Assembly: GCA_036501625.1 (NCBI GenBank)
Contig: DASXZY010000045.1
Span: 186,001 to 250,000, forward strand
DNA length: 64,000 nt
Direction: 5' to 3'
From: Palsa-1400 sp036501625
GTDB taxonomy: Bacteria; Verrucomicrobiota; Verrucomicrobiia; Limisphaerales; Palsa-1400
Of the stretch, positions 45,719-54,276 are shown in pieces; positions within the stretch are counted from its first letter, which is position 1, and each line of letters opens with the position of its first letter. The position numbers were made by a program, and so were the translations under genes. The notes beneath the pieces were generated by a model. It had not been told where the DNA came from, did no database searches, and saw only the letters and a list, made by a program, of their open reading frames with translations.

Positions 45719-46828
45719 TCACCGCCAAGCCCGGGCCGTTTCCGCCGCCAGCCGTTCCAGGAACTGGGCCGCCTCGCTTTGAGCATGCGCCAAATCCGCC
45801 AATTCAATCAGCGCGCGCGTGCGCGCGAACAACCCGGATTCGGCCGCCGGCGCGTCAACGATTCCAGCCAGGCCAATGCACGGCACTCCTCGCGGACCGC
45901 AAGCGCGCGCCACCTGGCCCACGCCTTTCCCCATCCGTGTCTGCTCATCCATCGTGCCTTCGCCGGTCACCACCACATTCGCCGCGGCGATGCGCTCTTC
46001 CAGCCCCGCGCGGCGGGCGAAAAGTTCGAAACCCGATTCGATCTTGGCCCCGGCGAATGCTGTCAAACCAAAGCCCAGGCCGCCGGCCGCGCCCGCGCCG
46101 GGCGCCTTCGCGCAATCCCGCCCGTGCTGCTCTTTCATCACGCGGGCCATGCGCGCGAGACATTTCTCCGCGAGCTCCAAATCCTCGCGGCGCAATCCCT
46201 TTTGCGGCCCGTAAATCGCGGAACATCCGCTCAGCCCCAGCAGCGGATTGCGCACATCCACCGCTACAGTCAAACACATTTTAAGGAAGGTTTTCGGCGC
46301 GCGAATGTCCGCCAACCGGCTCAGTTGCCACCATTCCTTCAAGGCCGCGCCATCGCCATCGAAAAAGCGCCAGCCCAGCCCGCGGGCCAGGCCGAACCCG
46401 CCGTCATTAGTCGCGCTGCCGCCAATGCCGGCCACGCATTCCTTGGCGCCCGCCCGCTCCGCCGCCCGCAGAACTTTGCCCAGGCCAAACGTGTCAAGTT
46501 GAAATGGGTGCAAACCCTTTCCCGCCAGCCTGGCCAGGCTGTTGACCGTCGCGGACTCAACGATGGCGAGCCTGGTCTTCGCCTTCCACCACCAAGGCGC
46601 GCGCACAGGACGATGAGCGGCATCGACGGCGGCCACCCAGCGCACGGCCGCGCCGAGCAATTCGCTCAGAACTTCGCCGAAGCCATCCCCGCCATCGCTC
46701 ATGGGAAGCACGTCCAGAAAGTCCTCAGGCCGGCCCTTGTGCCAGCCGCGCGCGATGGCGCCGGCGGCCTGATGGGCTGTCAAACTTCCTTTAAACTTGT
46801 CGGGAACGATGAGAACGCGCAGTGGCAT
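45719..46828 (-). CDS. Glycerate kinase
   Basis: A 369-residue glycerate kinase of the GarK/GlxK (type 1) fold that phosphorylates D-glycerate for entry into glycolysis or the serine and glyoxylate pathways. The start MPLRVLIVPDKFKGSLTAHQAA is the family's N-terminus, which is why the ATG at 46828 is chosen over a longer in-frame start at 46969. Further landmarks are MSDGGDGFGEVL, the GIGGSATNDGGFGLARGLG nucleotide loop, GAGAAGGLGFGL and VVTGEGTMDEQT. All motifs are intact and the length is typical. The upstream gene is divergent. Confidence 0.94.
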   Translation of the reverse strand: MPLRVLIVPDKFKGSLTAHQAAGAIARGWHKGRPEDFLDVLPMSDGGDGFGEVLSELLGAAVRWVAAVDAAHRPVRAPWWWKAKTRLAIVESATVNSLARLAGKGLHPFQLDTFGLGKVLRAAERAGAKECVAGIGGSATNDGGFGLARGLGWRFFDGDGAALKEWWQLSRLADIRAPKTFLKMCLTVAVDVRNPLLGLSGCSAIYGPQKGLRREDLELAEKCLARMARVMKEQHGRDCAKAPGAGAAGGLGFGLTAFAGAKIESGFELFARRAGLEERIAAANVVVTGEGTMDEQTRMGKGVGQVARACGPRGVPCIGLAGIVDAPAAESGLFARTRALIELADLAHAQSEAAQFLERLAAETARAWR

Positions 46829-46922
46829 CGCGAAGCCGACAGTATCAAATCCCGTCCGCGAAAAAAGCATTTCAATTCCGCGCTGATTTGTCATGCTCGC
46901 GGTTTCGGATTTGCGCAAAATT

Positions 46923-47429
46923 ATGCCCTTGAATTCCAACAGCGTGGCGCCCGTGGCCATAACGGCCATCTTCGCCTGGCGAATCTACAATCGCGTGCGC
47001 AAAAATATTGGGCGGCAGGCCTTGCAGCCCAAGGGCCTCATCGCGCGAGTGGTCATGTTTTCCATCGTTGCCGCCGGCATGATCGCCTTTTCCATTATTT
47101 ATCTGCCATTGCTGCCTGGCACACTCGGAGGATTGGTTTTAGGAGTCCTGCTGGCCGCGGCCGGATTGAGACTGACGCGGTTTGAATCAACGCCGGCGGG
47201 GCGTTTTTACACGCCCAACCCATATTTTGGCTCCGGGCTTTCCGTCCTGCTGGTGGTGCGAGTTGCCTGCCGGCTGTTTGTGCTGTCAAATCAAACGTCC
47301 GATTCTCCTCAGACGCCCGGCCTGCTGCAAAGCCCGCTTTCGATGTGCGTTCTGGGATTATTGGCCGGCTACTACATTGCTTATTCCATCGGCGTGCTCA
47401 AGCGCGGCCGGGTGGCAGCGGCAATTTAG
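46923..47429 (+). CDS. Four-TM membrane protein, DUF1453-like
   Basis: A 168-residue integral membrane protein. After a short N-terminal TM (PVAITAIFAWRIYNRVRKNIGRQ) comes the basic motif VRKNIGRQALQPKGL, two further TM segments, the signature LRLTRFESTPAGRFYTPNPYFG, and two more hydrophobic stretches. This pattern is typical of DUF1453/CcdC-like proteins of unknown function found in many bacteria. The ATG at 46923 is preferred; an in-frame ATG at 46893 is also possible. The 3' end overlaps the convergent PmoA-like gene by 4 bases. A cytoplasmic-membrane location is inferred. Confidence 0.75.
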   Translation: MPLNSNSVAPVAITAIFAWRIYNRVRKNIGRQALQPKGLIARVVMFSIVAAGMIAFSIIYLPLLPGTLGGLVLGVLLAAAGLRLTRFESTPAGRFYTPNPYFGSGLSVLLVVRVACRLFVLSNQTSDSPQTPGLLQSPLSMCVLGLLAGYYIAYSIGVLKRGRVAAAI

Positions 47430-48382
47430 CGGGCCGCGCCGAGGTCGGTCTTGTATTGCGCGGAGGCCTGGCGAAGCTGTTCGGGTGTCAAACGATCAGG
47501 ATGCACCACGACCCGGTACCGCAACGCCAGCGTCTCCCCAGTCTCCAGCGTTTGCGGATGGTAAGTGATGACCGCCGGGCTAATGTAATACATGGGCGGG
47601 GCGTTGATGACATACCACGGCGTGGGGCTGTTGAGATTGGCGCTGTCATCCAGAAAAGCCACGCCGCCCGCGCGGCCATCCGCGACCCCGGAAAAATCCA
47701 GCGCCGGAGCGCGCCCGCGAAAACGATGGTTCTCATACTCCACCGGCCCTTCGCTCGTGGCCACCTGCGCGTCCCGCAAATCTTCCGCCCCGCGAATGCC
47801 CAAGCCGGCATAGCCGCCCGACCGATTGACTCCGTTTTCGTCCACCGGCGGAGCGCGATCCAACAAGGCCGTGGCCGCCGCGCGGAACGTCATGTCCCAA
47901 TCCAGATGATACCCCCCCGCCTGGTCCGGCGCCGACACCGTGATGACGCGATGCTCTGTCAACACAACGGGGCCGTTGCTGGGATGATAATTCAAATCCA
48001 GGACGAAGCGCGCGGAAAAATCCGGCTTCGCATGAACCTCCGGGGCCTTCCACGCCGTCACGCCTTCGGGCAAGCCGGTCTTTTTGCTTTCCTCCCAATA
48101 ATTGACTTTGTTGACGTACTTCCACGAAAACCACAAGCCGCGATGCCACGGATGGTCCTTGGGCTGGTAACAACTCAGCATCGGCCCGCCCGCCACCGCC
48201 AGCGGATGAAAATTCGGTTTGATCTCCTTGCCGCCATAATTGAACCGCCACACGATTTGCCCGTCCTTGAGCAGCGCCAGCGAATCGGGCTTCTGATCCC
48301 AGGCAAGGCCGCTGGCCGAAACTGCCAGCGGGCCAGCCGCGCCGAAAAGCAGCGCCAGTGCGCCGATGAAAGCTGATTTCAT
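47426..48382 (-). CDS. Secreted PmoA-like protein (DUF6807)
   Basis: A 318-residue exported protein annotated in relatives as methane oxygenase PmoA, a misleading name: it has no resemblance to particulate methane monooxygenase and is a beta-rich soluble domain (DUF6807) common in Verrucomicrobiota and Planctomycetota near sugar-degradation genes. The signal peptide is MKSAFIGALALLFGAAGPLAV. Typical motifs are YQPKDHPWHRGLWFSWKYVN, NRSGGYAGLGIRG and TPWYVINAPPMYYISPAV. The ATG at 48382 is chosen because codons upstream in frame (to 48643) run through non-coding-looking DNA. The activity is unknown; carbohydrate processing is an inference from family context. Confidence 0.85.
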   Translation of the reverse strand: MKSAFIGALALLFGAAGPLAVSASGLAWDQKPDSLALLKDGQIVWRFNYGGKEIKPNFHPLAVAGGPMLSCYQPKDHPWHRGLWFSWKYVNKVNYWEESKKTGLPEGVTAWKAPEVHAKPDFSARFVLDLNYHPSNGPVVLTEHRVITVSAPDQAGGYHLDWDMTFRAAATALLDRAPPVDENGVNRSGGYAGLGIRGAEDLRDAQVATSEGPVEYENHRFRGRAPALDFSGVADGRAGGVAFLDDSANLNSPTPWYVINAPPMYYISPAVITYHPQTLETGETLALRYRVVVHPDRLTPEQLRQASAQYKTDLGAAR

Positions 48383-48466
48383 GGTTGTGATTTTAATGAG
48401 ACCAAAAGTAATCAAACAAAAGTTTTCAAGCAAGCCCGCAGAATGCCCGCTGCATAAACTAACGGT

Positions 48467-48486
48467 GGAGGCGCTGCGGCGCCTCC
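48467..48486. repeat. Perfect 8-bp hairpin in the divergent intergenic region
   Basis: GGAGGCGC-TGCG-GCGCCTCC forms a perfect 8-bp stem with a TGCG loop between the PmoA-like and DUF4870 genes. It has no T-run, so a terminator is unlikely. Its role is unknown. Confidence 0.5.
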
Positions 48487-48610
48487 CTGCAACCGCGTTG
48501 GACGCCAGCACGCGCGAGGCCAGTTGCATCGTGCCGCCGGCGTCAAAAATCGCGCCGCCCTGCGAGACCGCGCATAGGCAGAAGCCCGCGCCCCAAGGGC
48601 ACTCCGCATC

Positions 48611-48639
48611 TTGACATACACACCGCCTGGCATCATACT
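48611..48639 (+). promoter_or_regulatory. Sigma-70-type promoter for the DUF4870 gene
   Basis: TTGACA (48611-48616) and CATACT (48634-48639) are separated by the ideal 17 bp, with the ATG at 48661, which gives a leader of about 15 bases. Confidence 0.65.
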
Positions 48640-48660
48640 GCAACCAGAAACTAAATCGCT

Positions 48661-49014
48661 ATGGAAACACCCGTGCTCGCCCAACCCGCCGGCCGCGACA
48701 AAATCTGGGGCATTCTCTGCCATCTCTCGGTGTTCTTTGCTCCCGCCGTGGGCATCGTCGTGCCGTTGGTCGTCTATCTTGCGATGAGGAACGAGTCCGA
48801 TTATCTGGAAGCCAACGCGCGCGAAGCGTTGAATTTTCACATTACTCTCCTGATTTATGGGTTGTGTTGCTTCGTCTTGTGCTTTTTTGTCATCGGCTTC
48901 CCGCTCTTGTTTCTGTTGTGGGTCGGGGCGATAATTTTTGGCATTATCGCCGCCATCAAAGCCTCGGATGGCCGAAGTTACCATTATCCACTGACCTTGC
49001 CTTTGGTCAGTTAG
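48661..49014 (+). CDS. DUF4870 membrane protein
   Basis: A 117-residue protein with the DUF4870 pattern: DKIWGILCHLSVFFAPAVGIVVPLVVYL, the linker AMRNESDYLEANAREALNFHIT and two C-terminal TM helices around GFPLLFLLWVGAIIFGIIAAIKASDGRSYHYP. The family is found in many bacterial inner membranes and relates to Tic20-like proteins; no role is established. It leads a run of three plus-strand envelope genes from its own promoter. Confidence 0.87.
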   Translation: METPVLAQPAGRDKIWGILCHLSVFFAPAVGIVVPLVVYLAMRNESDYLEANAREALNFHITLLIYGLCCFVLCFFVIGFPLLFLLWVGAIIFGIIAAIKASDGRSYHYPLTLPLVS

Positions 49015-49116
49015 ACGGTTTTCAAACCGGCTGATTTTTCCTTGCTTTGGCGGGGGTTCGGGAGAATCATCGCGCGAAAGCGGTTTCAGTCTGTCAACTT
49101 AACGAAGAGGAAACGT

Positions 49117-49644
49117 ATGCGCCAACGGCCAGTGTCCACTTTGATCTTCGGCATCCTCAACATCGGCTGGGCCTTGATGCTCATGGCCGGCCTGTTCATG
49201 ATGATGGTGCTCTCGCGCATCAAAACGCCCTCCAGCAATCCCGCCTTGCAAGCGATGCAGGCGGACCCCAACTATTCCGCCTTGATGCACTTTAACGCGG
49301 TGGCTGGAGCCGTGATGGGTGTCGTTCTCCTGACGTTCGGCATCGGGCTGCTGCTTCTCAAAGACTGGGCGCGCCTCGGCTCCATCATCTATTCGGTCAT
49401 CGACATTGTGCGGGTGGTCGTGATGTCCATGCTCTCCTGGCCCTACACAAAGCGGATGATGGAAAATGTTCCCAACGTGCCGCAGGGAATGATGCAAGGC
49501 TTCGCCATGATTGGATTGGTGGTTGGTCTTCTTTTCGGGGTGGGTTATCCGGCCCTGCTCCTCTTTTTCATGACGCGGCCCAATGTGATTGACGCCTGCC
49601 AGCCAGAGCAGCCCCTCCCTGAAGCCGCGCCGCCACCGGTTTAA
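49117..49644 (+). CDS. Four-TM membrane protein of unknown function
   Basis: A 175-residue protein with four hydrophobic segments (STLIFGILNIGWALMLMAGL; FNAVAGAVMGVVLLTFGIGL; LGSIIYSVIDIVRVVVMSM; FAMIGLVVGLLFGVGYPALL) and a Pro-rich tail ending EAAPPPV. GAGG lies 7 bases before the ATG at 49117, which fixes this start. No named family was recognised with confidence. It is separated from the next gene by 3 bases, so the two are very probably co-transcribed and translationally linked. Confidence 0.8.
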   Translation: MRQRPVSTLIFGILNIGWALMLMAGLFMMMVLSRIKTPSSNPALQAMQADPNYSALMHFNAVAGAVMGVVLLTFGIGLLLLKDWARLGSIIYSVIDIVRVVVMSMLSWPYTKRMMENVPNVPQGMMQGFAMIGLVVGLLFGVGYPALLLFFMTRPNVIDACQPEQPLPEAAPPPV

Positions 49645-49647
49645 CTC

Positions 49648-50937
49648 ATGGACTCTCCGCCGCTCGACGCCCAGTCCTCTTTTCCGCCCCCGACTGGTTT
49701 GGCCCTGGCCAGTTTGGTCCTCGGAATTGCGGCGGTCGGGCTTAGTTTTCTCATAATCGGCGTTTTAAGCGGAATCATCGGCCTCGTGTTGGGGCTTGTC
49801 TATTTGAGCAAAAAACGCGGCCCCACCGGCATGGCGCGATGGGGCGTCGGCTTGTCGATTTTCGGAATCCTGGCCAGCCTCGGATTCTTCGCGTTATATT
49901 ACTATTCCTTCAAAAGCATGGGCCTGGGCCTGGGCTCTGTTGGCAGCGCGACGACTATTAACGTGACCGTAGGCAGCGTGTCGCCATTGCCTGCCAGCCC
50001 CTCGCCACTAAAATCAAATCTGCTTTGGACCGCGTCCATGCCCGGTGCAATGGGAATGTGCGCCGGGGATTGGCCGGGCGGCGGCTCGCCGAGCGTGCTG
50101 GTCGCCGTCGGCACGTCTCTGCATGTCCTGGACTTCGCCGGCCACGAAAAATCCATCATGGGCCTGCCCGAGAGTTTTACGTCCATCGAGTGCGGGCGAG
50201 ATTCCACAGGACCGCTCCTGCTCGGCTATAGCCCCTGGGGTGGCCGCGCGGCGGTGATGAATCCTTCCGGCAAAACAATCTGGACCCCAAGGGCGATCAC
50301 TGGCCTGGACGGCGCCCATTGGGGCGATGTGGATGGCAACGGCAACGACGATCTTGTTCTAGGCATGAATGGCTTTGGCGGATTGGCCTTGTATTCGAGC
50401 GACGTCAAGAAGCTGTGGTCCGCCGGGCTGGCCAATGTTTGGAATCAGGCCATCATTCCGCCGTCATCCAATCGGCCTGCCATGATCCTAGCCACCGACG
50501 CCGGCGGCTCGGTAAATATATTCGACAAAACCGGAACGCGCCTGAACATCCTGCATCCCGCCACTGGCTATTATGCGGAAATGGCAGCCGGCGCGACCGA
50601 GAGCAATGCGGTGCAAATCCTCGGATTCAGCGGCACTACCGTCGAAGCCTTTGATCTCGCGGGCAAACCGGCCTGGATCACCAGCGCGCTCACATTGGCG
50701 CCCAACGGAAGGCCTGGGGCGGTCTTGGGCGACTTCGGCGGCGACGGCGCCAAGGAATGGGCTTTTGTGGACGGCGGTGGAGATATGGTGCTCGCCACTG
50801 CCAGCGGGCAGAAAGCTTGCGCCATCGCCGGGCAAAACCGAATCCAGGGATTGGCGGTTGGGCGGCGGCCTGGGCAAGGCGACCTTCTACTGGTTTTGGA
50901 CGCCGGCATGGTGCGGGCCTATTCATTCAGCCATTGA
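49648..50937 (+). CDS. DUF4190-type membrane anchor with C-terminal FG-GAP-like propeller
   Basis: A 429-residue protein. Residues 15-95 hold two TM helices with the DUF4190 pattern (ALASLVLGIAAVGLSFLIIG; ARWGVGLSIFGILASLGFFALYYY). A Pro/Ser-rich linker leads to about 310 residues of repeats such as DLVLGMNGFGGLALYSSDVKKLW and GAHWGDVDGNGNDD, the latter with a calcium-loop-like D.DGNG.DD as in FG-GAP/VCBS propellers. The propeller most likely lies outside the cytoplasmic membrane (inference). The combination of a DUF4190 anchor with a propeller is unusual; ligand and role are unknown. It is the last of the three-gene set starting at 48661. Confidence 0.8.
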   Translation: MDSPPLDAQSSFPPPTGLALASLVLGIAAVGLSFLIIGVLSGIIGLVLGLVYLSKKRGPTGMARWGVGLSIFGILASLGFFALYYYSFKSMGLGLGSVGSATTINVTVGSVSPLPASPSPLKSNLLWTASMPGAMGMCAGDWPGGGSPSVLVAVGTSLHVLDFAGHEKSIMGLPESFTSIECGRDSTGPLLLGYSPWGGRAAVMNPSGKTIWTPRAITGLDGAHWGDVDGNGNDDLVLGMNGFGGLALYSSDVKKLWSAGLANVWNQAIIPPSSNRPAMILATDAGGSVNIFDKTGTRLNILHPATGYYAEMAAGATESNAVQILGFSGTTVEAFDLAGKPAWITSALTLAPNGRPGAVLGDFGGDGAKEWAFVDGGGDMVLATASGQKACAIAGQNRIQGLAVGRRPGQGDLLLVLDAGMVRAYSFSH

Positions 50938-50992
50938 CGCATGTGCTTTTTGTGCAATAATTTCCATATGAAACACGGGTTGGCCAGGCCGT

Positions 50993-51016
50993 CGAAAAAA
51001 AAGTGCGTTTTTTTCG
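50993..51016. repeat. A/T-rich inverted repeat before the fecR promoter
   Basis: CG plus seven A pairs with seven T plus CG around a short GTGC-containing loop. It may help to terminate transcription from the upstream operon or act as an UP-like element just before the -35 box at 51029. Confidence 0.4.
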
Positions 51017-51028
51017 TGCATTATGGAG

Positions 51029-51056
51029 TTGACATTTTTGACCCGCGCTGTAATCT
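51029..51056 (+). promoter_or_regulatory. Sigma-70-type promoter for fecR-domain gene
   Basis: TTGACA (51029-51034) is followed after 16 bp by TAATCT (51051-51056), a near-consensus pair. Transcription would begin about 29 bases before the ATG at 51092. Confidence 0.65.
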
Positions 51057-51091
51057 TGCCCCTGACAATGCAGATTAACTCTTTAAACGTT

Positions 51092-51838
51092 ATGAGAAAA
51101 CTCCAGACTTTTGCAGCTTATTTGGCGGTTCTCGCGGTGGTCGGCATATCCTCCCTTCAGTCAGCCGAACCCGGTTCCATTGAGGGCACAGCGATGGTTC
51201 GAACCGTAAAAGGACGCGCCACCTACACCACTCCTGATGGAAGCAGCCATGTGCTGACCGCAGGAACTGAACTGGCCGCAGGTTCGACGATTCACACCGG
51301 CCCAAATACCTTTGTCTATGTCAGCGTCAATGGTTTGGCTTCCGCCGTCCGCATCGCGGCCGAAAGCACGATCACTATTGAGCGCATGAGCCGCACTGGT
51401 GCCACCCGCGAAGGCAACACTGATACCGGATTGAGCCTCCAAGTCGGCTCTATCGTTGGCCAGGTCAAGAAACTCGCGGCTGATTCTCGCTACGAAATCA
51501 AGACTCCTCACGGCGTCGCTGGCATTCGCGGAACTGATTTCGCGGTTGATGTCGTTGCCAATGGCAATGGCCAATATACCGTCACCTTCACCAGCTTGAC
51601 GGGCACAGTGGTTGCCTCAGCAGTAGTTGATGGCTCGATTATCACCAAAACGCTCATCGGCGGTGAATCTTGGACTGTCGGCGGCGAAGTGGTTCCGGTG
51701 CCGATCGATTTCCTCGAGGATTTGCTCTATCGCATGTTGGCCGATATTACGCCGACCCCGCAGCCCATCGGGCCGATTCTTATCCGCCCGCAGCCGGGTG
51801 GCGGCAGCGCCTCCGGCCCTAATTCCAACGGAGGATAG
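51092..51838 (+). CDS. Secreted FecR-domain protein
   Basis: A 248-residue exported protein. The signal peptide (KLQTFAAYLAVLAVVGISSLQSA) is followed by a FecR domain: GTAMVRTVKGRATYTTPDG, LTAGTELAAGSTIHTGPNTFVYVSVNG and the hallmark YEIKTPHGVAGIRGTDFAVDV. The C-terminus is Pro/Gly-rich. No TM helix is seen apart from the signal, so it is not a classic anti-sigma factor; stand-alone periplasmic FecR domains often neighbour CHASE2 cyclases, as here. It may sense an envelope state for the following cyclase (inference). It has its own promoter and ends at a hairpin before the cyclase. Confidence 0.88.
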   Translation: MRKLQTFAAYLAVLAVVGISSLQSAEPGSIEGTAMVRTVKGRATYTTPDGSSHVLTAGTELAAGSTIHTGPNTFVYVSVNGLASAVRIAAESTITIERMSRTGATREGNTDTGLSLQVGSIVGQVKKLAADSRYEIKTPHGVAGIRGTDFAVDVVANGNGQYTVTFTSLTGTVVASAVVDGSIITKTLIGGESWTVGGEVVPVPIDFLEDLLYRMLADITPTPQPIGPILIRPQPGGGSASGPNSNGG

Positions 51839-51866
51839 AAGCCCGCGTTTGTCCTGTAATCTTCAA

Positions 51867-51908
51867 ACCCGGAGCGGCTTGTGCTGCTCTGGGTTTTCTG
51901 TTTTATTA
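51867..51908 (+). terminator. Hairpin terminator / possible attenuator between fecR and cyclase genes
   Basis: ACCCGGAGCGGC (51867-51878) pairs over 12 bp (two G-U) with GCTGCTCTGGGT (51883-51894), with loop TTGT, followed by TTTCTGTTTTATT. The T-rich side runs right up to the cyclase ATG at 51908, so partial read-through would set the ratio of the two proteins. Confidence 0.75.
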
Positions 51909-54235
51909 TGCGAGTGCGCATGACGTTTCTCAAATCGCCAACCTTCCTCATCGCCGCGATTGTGATACTTGGGGTTGGCATTTTGGAAATGACGCACGCC
52001 TTATTTCGCCTCGAATTGATGACCTTCGATTGGCGCGTGCGTTTGGCCCATCGATTTCACAGCGTGGCCCCAAACAGCGCCACCAATCTTGGGTTGGTTG
52101 AAATTACCGACAACACCATTGTCGCCGTCAAAAATGGCAAACTCGGCTTCGATTACGGTTTATATTGGCCGCGCGATGTTTATGCCGCGGCAATCAAGGA
52201 ACTTTCGGCCCAGGGAGTGAAAGCGGCCGGCCTGGACGTGCTCTTTGGCGAATCTCGCGATGATCACGCCCTGTTGGCCATGCCGGACAACACATTTGTT
52301 CAGCCGGACGATGTTTTTGCGGCGCAACTGAAGGAATCGGGGAACGTCATTTTGGCTGCGGACCAGTTAGTGATGCCGATTGCGAAATTTCGCACCAACG
52401 CCTGGGGTGTTGGCAATATCACCGTCGATCGCGATGCCGATGGCGTCTTGCGGCGTGTGCGCGCCTGCCAGAATTACCGCGCTTGGGACCCCAGTATTCA
52501 GGACGCTGCCGCGCAGTTGGAGTGGGACCTGGAAAAAACGATCGATGACCGCGCCAATCACACCATCACTTTCTTCAGCCTCGTCAAAAACGAACCCTTC
52601 CCCTACAAGACTGACGATGAGGGTCGAATCACTTCGACCAATCTTGCGAAGCTGTTGCCGCCGGGATTTCCGGACAAAATCCAGCCTTACCAAAACTACC
52701 GGGCTTGGGCCATGGGCATTCTTCTCGCGGCTTACGAACTGAAATTGGACCTCAAGACGGCCGAGATTAAGCCAAACTTGATTGTGCTCCACGGCCCCAA
52801 TGGCCTCACGCGCTCGATTCCTGTGGATGATCACGGATCCTTTTACATCGATTGGTCCCTGAAAGAAAATGATCCTCAAGTGTATCAACAGCCCTTCGAG
52901 GTGGTGTTGGGCGCCGCGCAGGAACGTAAACACAACGAGCCAGTAGCCAGCCTGTGGAAAGGCAAACTGGCCATCGTCGGCTCAACAGCCACCGGCAACG
53001 ACCTGTCCGACGTAGGCGCCACGCCGCTAAACAACCGGACGTTTCTCGCCAGCAAACATTTAAACGTCGCGAACTCGCTTATCAGCGGGAGGTTCATTGA
53101 GCGGACACCGCTCATTTTGAATCTGCTCCTGATCGCTCTCATCGGCATCTTTTCCTCCTGGATTACGTGGCGGACCGAGAAAGCCTACCAGGGTTCTCTC
53201 ATCATGCTGGCTGTGGCGGCTGTTTATATTTCGGCCAGCGCGTTCTTTTACATCGAATGGCGAATTTGGGTGCCGATATTTCTGCCGCTGATTGGCGCCG
53301 GACTCATCACCCACACTTCGACCATGGTCCACCGGGTGCATTTCGAGCAATCGGAAAAGAAGAAGGTCAAACAGCTTTTCTCGCGCGTGCTTTCTCCGGA
53401 TGTTGTCAACGAAGTCTTGAAAAAGGATTCGCTCCAGGCCGAAGGCCAGCGCCGCGAGATCACGATCTATTTTGCCGACGTGCGCGGATTTACCGAACTG
53501 ACCGACGTCACGCAGGCGCAGGCCGTCGAATACGTCAAAGGACACAACCTGGCCGAAGTCGAGGCCGAGGCTTATTTCGACGCCCAAGCCAAGGAAACGC
53601 TTGAAACGGTCAGCCTTTACCTGGGGCTGATTGCCGACATCGTAAAGAGCCACAAAGGCACTCTGGACAAATACATTGGCGATTGCGTAATGGCCTTTTG
53701 GGGCGCGCCCCTCGATGATCCGCAGCACGCCCTGCATGCGGTCCAAGCCGCCATCGACGCCCAGCGCGCCATGGCCGAAGTCAACCAAACGCGCCAAAAG
53801 AAAAATCAGGCGCGCGCGGAGGAAAACGTCGAGCGCGAGCGCCAGGGATTGCCCTTGCTGCAGGCGCTTCCCGTGCTGGCGATGGGCACGGGCATCAACA
53901 CCGGCGTATCCATCGTCGGTTTCATGGGCTCGGAGAATCATCTGCTCAACTACACGGCCTTCGGTCGCGAGGTCAATCTGGCCAGCCGGCTGGAGGGCGT
54001 TTCCGGCCACGGTCGCATCATTATTGGGGAGGCCACCTATCTCGCGCTCAAACGGGACGACCCGGAATTGGCCGGCAAGTGCCTTGAATGGGCGCCACGC
54101 ACCGTCAAAGGCTTCCGCGGAGCCGTCCGCATCTATGAAGTTGTCTGGCAGCCTGCCACCGGCGTCCTGCAGCAACCCGGAGAGAATACCGATATCCGCA
54201 TCACCCGTCCCGCCGCAAGCCAGCCGCGCGGCTAA
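51908..54235 (+). CDS. CHASE2-domain adenylate/guanylate cyclase
   Basis: A 775-residue membrane receptor cyclase. A N-terminal TM (LIAAIVILGVGILEM) leads to an extracytoplasmic CHASE2 domain (residues about 40-390; LELMTFDWRVRLAHR and the GKLAIVGSTATGNDLSD block). Three TM helices (about 405-485) and a class III nucleotide cyclase domain follow. Metal-binding aspartates are Asp524 (YFADVRGFTEL) and Asp592 (DKYIGDCVMAFWGAP); the transition-state pair is Asn690 and Arg694 (NLASRLEG). Two insertions are unusual: about 30 residues after RGFTELTD, and a charged stretch NQTRQKKNQARAEENVERER near residue 640. ATP versus GTP preference was not assigned. The start ATG overlaps the hairpin after fecR. 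Confidence 0.9.
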   Translation: MRVRMTFLKSPTFLIAAIVILGVGILEMTHALFRLELMTFDWRVRLAHRFHSVAPNSATNLGLVEITDNTIVAVKNGKLGFDYGLYWPRDVYAAAIKELSAQGVKAAGLDVLFGESRDDHALLAMPDNTFVQPDDVFAAQLKESGNVILAADQLVMPIAKFRTNAWGVGNITVDRDADGVLRRVRACQNYRAWDPSIQDAAAQLEWDLEKTIDDRANHTITFFSLVKNEPFPYKTDDEGRITSTNLAKLLPPGFPDKIQPYQNYRAWAMGILLAAYELKLDLKTAEIKPNLIVLHGPNGLTRSIPVDDHGSFYIDWSLKENDPQVYQQPFEVVLGAAQERKHNEPVASLWKGKLAIVGSTATGNDLSDVGATPLNNRTFLASKHLNVANSLISGRFIERTPLILNLLLIALIGIFSSWITWRTEKAYQGSLIMLAVAAVYISASAFFYIEWRIWVPIFLPLIGAGLITHTSTMVHRVHFEQSEKKKVKQLFSRVLSPDVVNEVLKKDSLQAEGQRREITIYFADVRGFTELTDVTQAQAVEYVKGHNLAEVEAEAYFDAQAKETLETVSLYLGLIADIVKSHKGTLDKYIGDCVMAFWGAPLDDPQHALHAVQAAIDAQRAMAEVNQTRQKKNQARAEENVERERQGLPLLQALPVLAMGTGINTGVSIVGFMGSENHLLNYTAFGREVNLASRLEGVSGHGRIIIGEATYLALKRDDPELAGKCLEWAPRTVKGFRGAVRIYEVVWQPATGVLQQPGENTDIRITRPAASQPRG

Positions 54236-54276
54236 ATTCGCTTTCGCGGCGCAACCGGTTTGTTACAATCCGCCCC

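Noticed and set aside
45698..47185. 495-codon plus-strand frame opposite glycerate kinase
   Set aside because: The minus strand encodes a complete glycerate kinase; the plus-strand product is an Arg/Ala/Pro-rich shadow.
47426..48382. Methane monooxygenase subunit (as the name PmoA suggests)
   Set aside because: The protein is a soluble secreted DUF6807 beta domain with no membrane helices or copper-site pattern of particulate methane monooxygenase.
48984..48992. TTATCCACT, a near match to a DnaA box
   Set aside because: A single copy with one mismatch, inside the DUF4870 coding sequence, and no cluster around it.
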